64,000 nt of DNA from Gammaproteobacteria bacterium (GTDB taxonomy: Bacteria > Pseudomonadota > Gammaproteobacteria > Thiohalobacterales > Thiohalobacteraceae): positions 62,001 through 126,000 of the forward strand of contig JAHJQQ010000050.1 in NCBI GenBank assembly GCA_018819175.1. Direction: 5' to 3'. The notes beneath the pieces are model-generated. The model had not been told where the DNA came from, ran no database searches, and saw only the letters and a list, made by a program, of their open reading frames with translations. The translations under genes were made by a program, and so were the position numbers. Shown here piece by piece: positions 61,005 to 64,000 of the stretch. Position 1 is the stretch's first letter. Each line of letters opens with the position of its first letter.

Positions 61005-63566
61005 ATGGTAGGCACACGCTTCTCGATCGAGGTTCAACCCCAACTACCCGCCCGCCTGGGGCGCATGCAGGAACTCGCCGAGGACCTGCTCTACAGCTGG
61101 GACCGGCAAGTGCGCGGACTGTTTTTCCGCCTCGACCGCGAACTCTGGGAAAGCAGCGGCCACAACCCGAAACTGTTCCTGCGCCGCGTTTCGCAGCAGC
61201 GCCTGGATGAAGCCGCAGAAGACCGCGTGTTTCTCGAAGACTACAACCGCGCCATCTCCGCCTACGACACCTATAATCAGGAAAAGCTGCGCCCCAGTAT
61301 CAAGGAATACCTCAATCCCGAAACCGATCTGGTGGCCTATTTTTGTGCCGAGTTCGGTCTGCACGAAAGCCTGCCGATCTACTCCGGCGGTCTCGGCATT
61401 CTGGCCGGCGATCATTGCAAAGCAGCCAGCGATCTGGGCATCCCCTTCATCGGCGTGGGCATGATGTACCGCCAGGGTTATTTCACCCAGACCATCGACG
61501 GCCACGGCAATCAGATCGCGCATTACACCCCGACCAATTTCGCGAATCTTGCCATCCAGCCGGCATCACTCGAAAACGGTCAGGAAGTACATGTGTTCGT
61601 CGACATGCCGGGGCGCCGCGTCATGCTCAAGGTCTGGGAGGCCAAGGCCGGTCACATAACCCTGTACCTGCTGGACAGCGATCTGCCGGAAAATCAGGAC
61701 GCCGATCGCGCCATCACCTATCAGCTTTATGGCGGCGACATCACCACCCGCATCCAGCAGGAGATCGTGCTCGGCATCGGCGGCGTGCGCGCGGTGCGCG
61801 CACTCGGTCTGACCCCGACGGTATGGCATATCAACGAAGGCCACGCCGCATTCCAGGTACTGGAACGCTGCCGTGAGTGGGTCCGAAAAGGTACGCTGGA
61901 TTTCGCCGGCGCCCTGGAACTGGTCGCCGCGGGCACGGTATTCACCACGCATACGCCGGTCGCCGCGGGTCATGACATTTTCGATCACAATCTGATCAGC
62001 GCCTACTTCGCCGATTACATCAAGGAACTGGGCATCAGCATGGAGGATTTCCTCCAACTCGGCGCCAGCCCCAGTAATCAGCACGGCTTCAATCAGACCG
62101 CGCTGGCGTTACGCATCTCACGCTTTCATAACGGCGTCAGCCGCATCCACGGCGGCGTCGCCTCGCAGATGGAAAGTTACATCTGGCCGCAGATTCCGCA
62201 TCGTGAAAATCCCATCCGCTATGTCACCAATGGCGTGCACGTTGCGACCTTCCTGGCGCGCGAGTGGATGAATCTCTACGACATGCGCTTCGGGCGCGAA
62301 TGGCGCAATGAATTGATCAACGATGCCTACTGGGATCGCATTGACCAGATCCCCGATCACAGCTTCTGGAGTTTGCGTCAATCGCTCAAGGCCGAGCTGC
62401 TGGAAGATGTGCGTCAGCGCGTGGCCCTGCAATGCACCCGCAACGGTTACTCGGACGCCCTCATCGACCGCATGACCCAGTATCTGTCACCGCACGAGAC
62501 CGATATCCTCACCATCGGTTTCGCACGCCGCTTCGCCACCTACAAACGCGCGACACTGTTGTTCTCTGATCCGAAACGCCTGGAGCGCATGCTCAATCAG
62601 CTCGACCGGCCCGTGGTCTTCATGTTCGCCGGCAAGGCGCACCCGAATGATCTACCCGGCCAGCATCTGATCCAGGTGATCCATGAATTCTCGCGGCGTC
62701 CGGAATTCATTGGTCGCATCCTGCCGATCGAAGGCTACGACATGTCGCTGGCGCGCAAACTCGTGACCGGTGTGGACGTCTGGTTGAACACACCGGAATA
62801 TCCGATGGAGGCCAGCGGCACCTCGGGACAGAAGGCCGGACTCAACGGCGTGCTCAATCTGAGCGTGCTGGATGGCTGGTGGGGTGAAGGCTACAACGGC
62901 GAAAACGGCTGGGCGATTGCGCCCCATGGCCAACAATATGATGCCGCCTATCGCGACCGTGAAGAAAGCAACGAGTTGTTGGACATTATCGAGCGCCGCG
63001 TGATTCCGCTTTACTACCAACGCAACGGCCACGGTTATTCCGAAGGCTGGGTGCGCATGTCCAAGGCGTCCATCAAATCCACCCTGCCGAAATTTAACTC
63101 GCAGCGCATGGTGATGGACTACATCCGCGACTTCTACAGTGTCGGCGCCGCGCAATGCCGCAAACTGGCCAATAACAATTTCAGCGGCGCGCAGGAACTG
63201 GCGAAATGGAAAGCCAAGGTACGCCGGACCTGGCCAAAGGTCTCGCTGCAACTGAGCGAAAAACTACCCGAGACCATTCACTCCGGCCGCACGCTGCCGA
63301 TCAGCGTGTCCGCGCAACTGCACGACCTCGCGGCCGGTGACGTACGGTTGGAATGCGTGGTTGGCACCGAGGACGACCACGGCGATTTCATTGCCCAGGA
63401 AAGTTTCGACTTCGCCCCCGCCGGCAAGGGCAACAACGGCGAGACCATTTTCCGCCTGGACCTGATCCCGCCCCTGGCCGGACTGCAGCACTACAAACTG
63501 CGTATGTTCCCCACCCACAAACTGCTCAGCCACCCCTTCGAGACCGGCTGCATGTTGTGGCTGTAG
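61005..63566 (+). CDS. glgP: Alpha-glucan (glycogen/maltodextrin) phosphorylase
   Basis: 853 residues of the alpha-glucan phosphorylase branch with an N-terminal DUF3417 domain (RLGRMQELAEDLLYSWDRQVRGLF). Catalytic-core stretches AYFCAEFGLHESLPIYSGGLGILAGDH, HINEGHAAFQVLER, FARRFATYKRATLLF and the PLP-region MEASGTSGQKAGLNGVLNLSVLDGWWGEG. Releases glucose-1-phosphate from alpha-1,4-glucans. The ATG has no clear ribosome site. Convergent with malQ, its partner in maltodextrin use. Confidence 0.95.
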   Translation: MVGTRFSIEVQPQLPARLGRMQELAEDLLYSWDRQVRGLFFRLDRELWESSGHNPKLFLRRVSQQRLDEAAEDRVFLEDYNRAISAYDTYNQEKLRPSIKEYLNPETDLVAYFCAEFGLHESLPIYSGGLGILAGDHCKAASDLGIPFIGVGMMYRQGYFTQTIDGHGNQIAHYTPTNFANLAIQPASLENGQEVHVFVDMPGRRVMLKVWEAKAGHITLYLLDSDLPENQDADRAITYQLYGGDITTRIQQEIVLGIGGVRAVRALGLTPTVWHINEGHAAFQVLERCREWVRKGTLDFAGALELVAAGTVFTTHTPVAAGHDIFDHNLISAYFADYIKELGISMEDFLQLGASPSNQHGFNQTALALRISRFHNGVSRIHGGVASQMESYIWPQIPHRENPIRYVTNGVHVATFLAREWMNLYDMRFGREWRNELINDAYWDRIDQIPDHSFWSLRQSLKAELLEDVRQRVALQCTRNGYSDALIDRMTQYLSPHETDILTIGFARRFATYKRATLLFSDPKRLERMLNQLDRPVVFMFAGKAHPNDLPGQHLIQVIHEFSRRPEFIGRILPIEGYDMSLARKLVTGVDVWLNTPEYPMEASGTSGQKAGLNGVLNLSVLDGWWGEGYNGENGWAIAPHGQQYDAAYRDREESNELLDIIERRVIPLYYQRNGHGYSEGWVRMSKASIKSTLPKFNSQRMVMDYIRDFYSVGAAQCRKLANNNFSGAQELAKWKAKVRRTWPKVSLQLSEKLPETIHSGRTLPISVSAQLHDLAAGDVRLECVVGTEDDHGDFIAQESFDFAPAGKGNNGETIFRLDLIPPLAGLQHYKLRMFPTHKLLSHPFETGCMLWL

Positions 63567-63612
63567 CATTCCCTATAAACCAACATTTGCCACGGAAGCG
63601 CCCGTTAAAATG

Positions 63613-63779
63613 TAGGGCGGGTTAGGCGCGTTGCGTGCGCCGTAACCCGCCAAGCGTGCCGTCAGGCACACCTTGTACTAAAGGCGTTGTGTCGCTGCGC
63701 AACGCCCGTCGGGTTACGCAAACCGCGCTAACCCGACCTACATTGAACTGTGGTTCAGTCGTAGGTCGGATTCAGCGGC
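63613..63779. repeat. Intergenic palindromic repeats (TAGGGCGGGTTA / GTAGGTCGG type)
   Basis: GGCGGGTTAGGCGC pairs with GTGCGCCGTAACCCGCC (63616-63650); further dyads CGGGTTACGC...GCGCTAACCCG (63709-63736) and GTAGGTCGGATTCAGCGGCG follow. Lies between convergent glgP and malQ. Same general kind as the 22309 element. Confidence 0.75.
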
Positions 63780-63824
63780 GTTAACCGCGCGTACGACAGA
63801 TTCAAGAAGGCGAAATTGTCCAAT

Positions 63825-64000
63825 CTATCGCCCGTAGAGTCCCACCAGATTGCGCAGTCGTGTCGCCAGATCTTCCGGCATCTGTTCCCAGTCAAAACGC
63901 CAGCGCCAATTGTCTTCGGTAACGCCTGGCGTGTTCATGCGGTGCCCGCCGTCCAGATCCAGCGCATCCTGCAAGGGGATGATGGCCAGGGTTGCGACGG
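63825..64000 (-). CDS. malQ: 4-alpha-glucanotransferase (C-terminal part only)
   Basis: The last 57 residues are visible; the gene continues past the right edge. VATLAIIPLQDALDLDGG, then HRMNTPGVTEDNWRWRF, is the typical amylomaltase end (PLQD..L.......MN.PG....NW.WR). Transfers glucan segments between maltodextrins. Convergent with glgP, a normal functional pair. Confidence 0.88.
   Translation of the reverse strand, partial: VATLAIIPLQDALDLDGGHRMNTPGVTEDNWRWRFDWEQMPEDLATRLRNLVGLYGR

Overview
This 64 kb window is chromosomal DNA of a gammaproteobacterium. Two blocks keep the gene order known from Pseudomonas and its relatives: yejA, fabI, ppiD, hupB, lon, clpX, clpP, tig, tRNAs, folD; and leuCDB, asd, fimV, truA, trpF, accD, folC, SPOR protein, cvpA, purF, metZ. 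A third block, suhB, secF, secD, yajC, tgt, queA, is also typical. Moderately high GC, a FimV protein, Sco/PCu(A)C copper chaperones and a trpFBA cluster fit a respiring member of the Chromatiales or a nearby lineage, but the genus cannot be fixed from the sequence. Almost everything is housekeeping; I see no prophage, CRISPR array, toxin-antitoxin pair or defence island.

Layout. 1-5.3 kb: start of a YejA-like binding protein, fabI, a dicarboxylate symporter, ppiD, and a hupB-tRNA-Val-tRNA-Asp unit. 5.3-13.3 kb: the proteostasis block lon, clpX, clpP, tig (all minus), a five-tRNA cluster and divergent folD. 13.3-24.2 kb: a c-di-GMP enzyme coupled to a small membrane protein, cysS, gltX, ppi, lpxH, a ferritin-like DUF455 pair and glycerate kinase. 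24.3-43.4 kb: a long minus-strand run for methionine, purine, folate, fatty-acid, tryptophan, aspartate-family and leucine synthesis, with fimV and a divergent LysR regulator. 43.4-52.2 kb: MFS transporter, a decaying two-component module, aroC, hemN, prmB and the Sco/PCu(A)C copper pair. 52.2-64 kb: psd, suhB, the Sec accessory genes, tgt/queA for queuosine, tRNA-Leu, and glgP convergent with the end of malQ.

Regulation visible in the DNA: a SAM-II riboswitch plus intrinsic terminator ahead of metZ; a heat-shock-like promoter ahead of lon; an FNR-type site ahead of hemN; a palindrome between leuC and its divergent LysR gene; clear sigma-70 promoters for hupB and tRNA-Leu.

The less ordinary material lies between genes. 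Long palindromes sit at every junction of leuC-leuD-leuB-asd. Two families of heptanucleotide arrays occur next to fabI and queA. A 235 bp MITE-like element with perfect 15 bp terminal inverted repeats and a 9 bp target duplication lies between tgt and queA, beside a duplicated queA 3' end. Upstream of an intact CheY-like regulator is the wreck of a hybrid histidine kinase, and the HPt-like protein next to it has Tyr where the phospho-accepting His should be.
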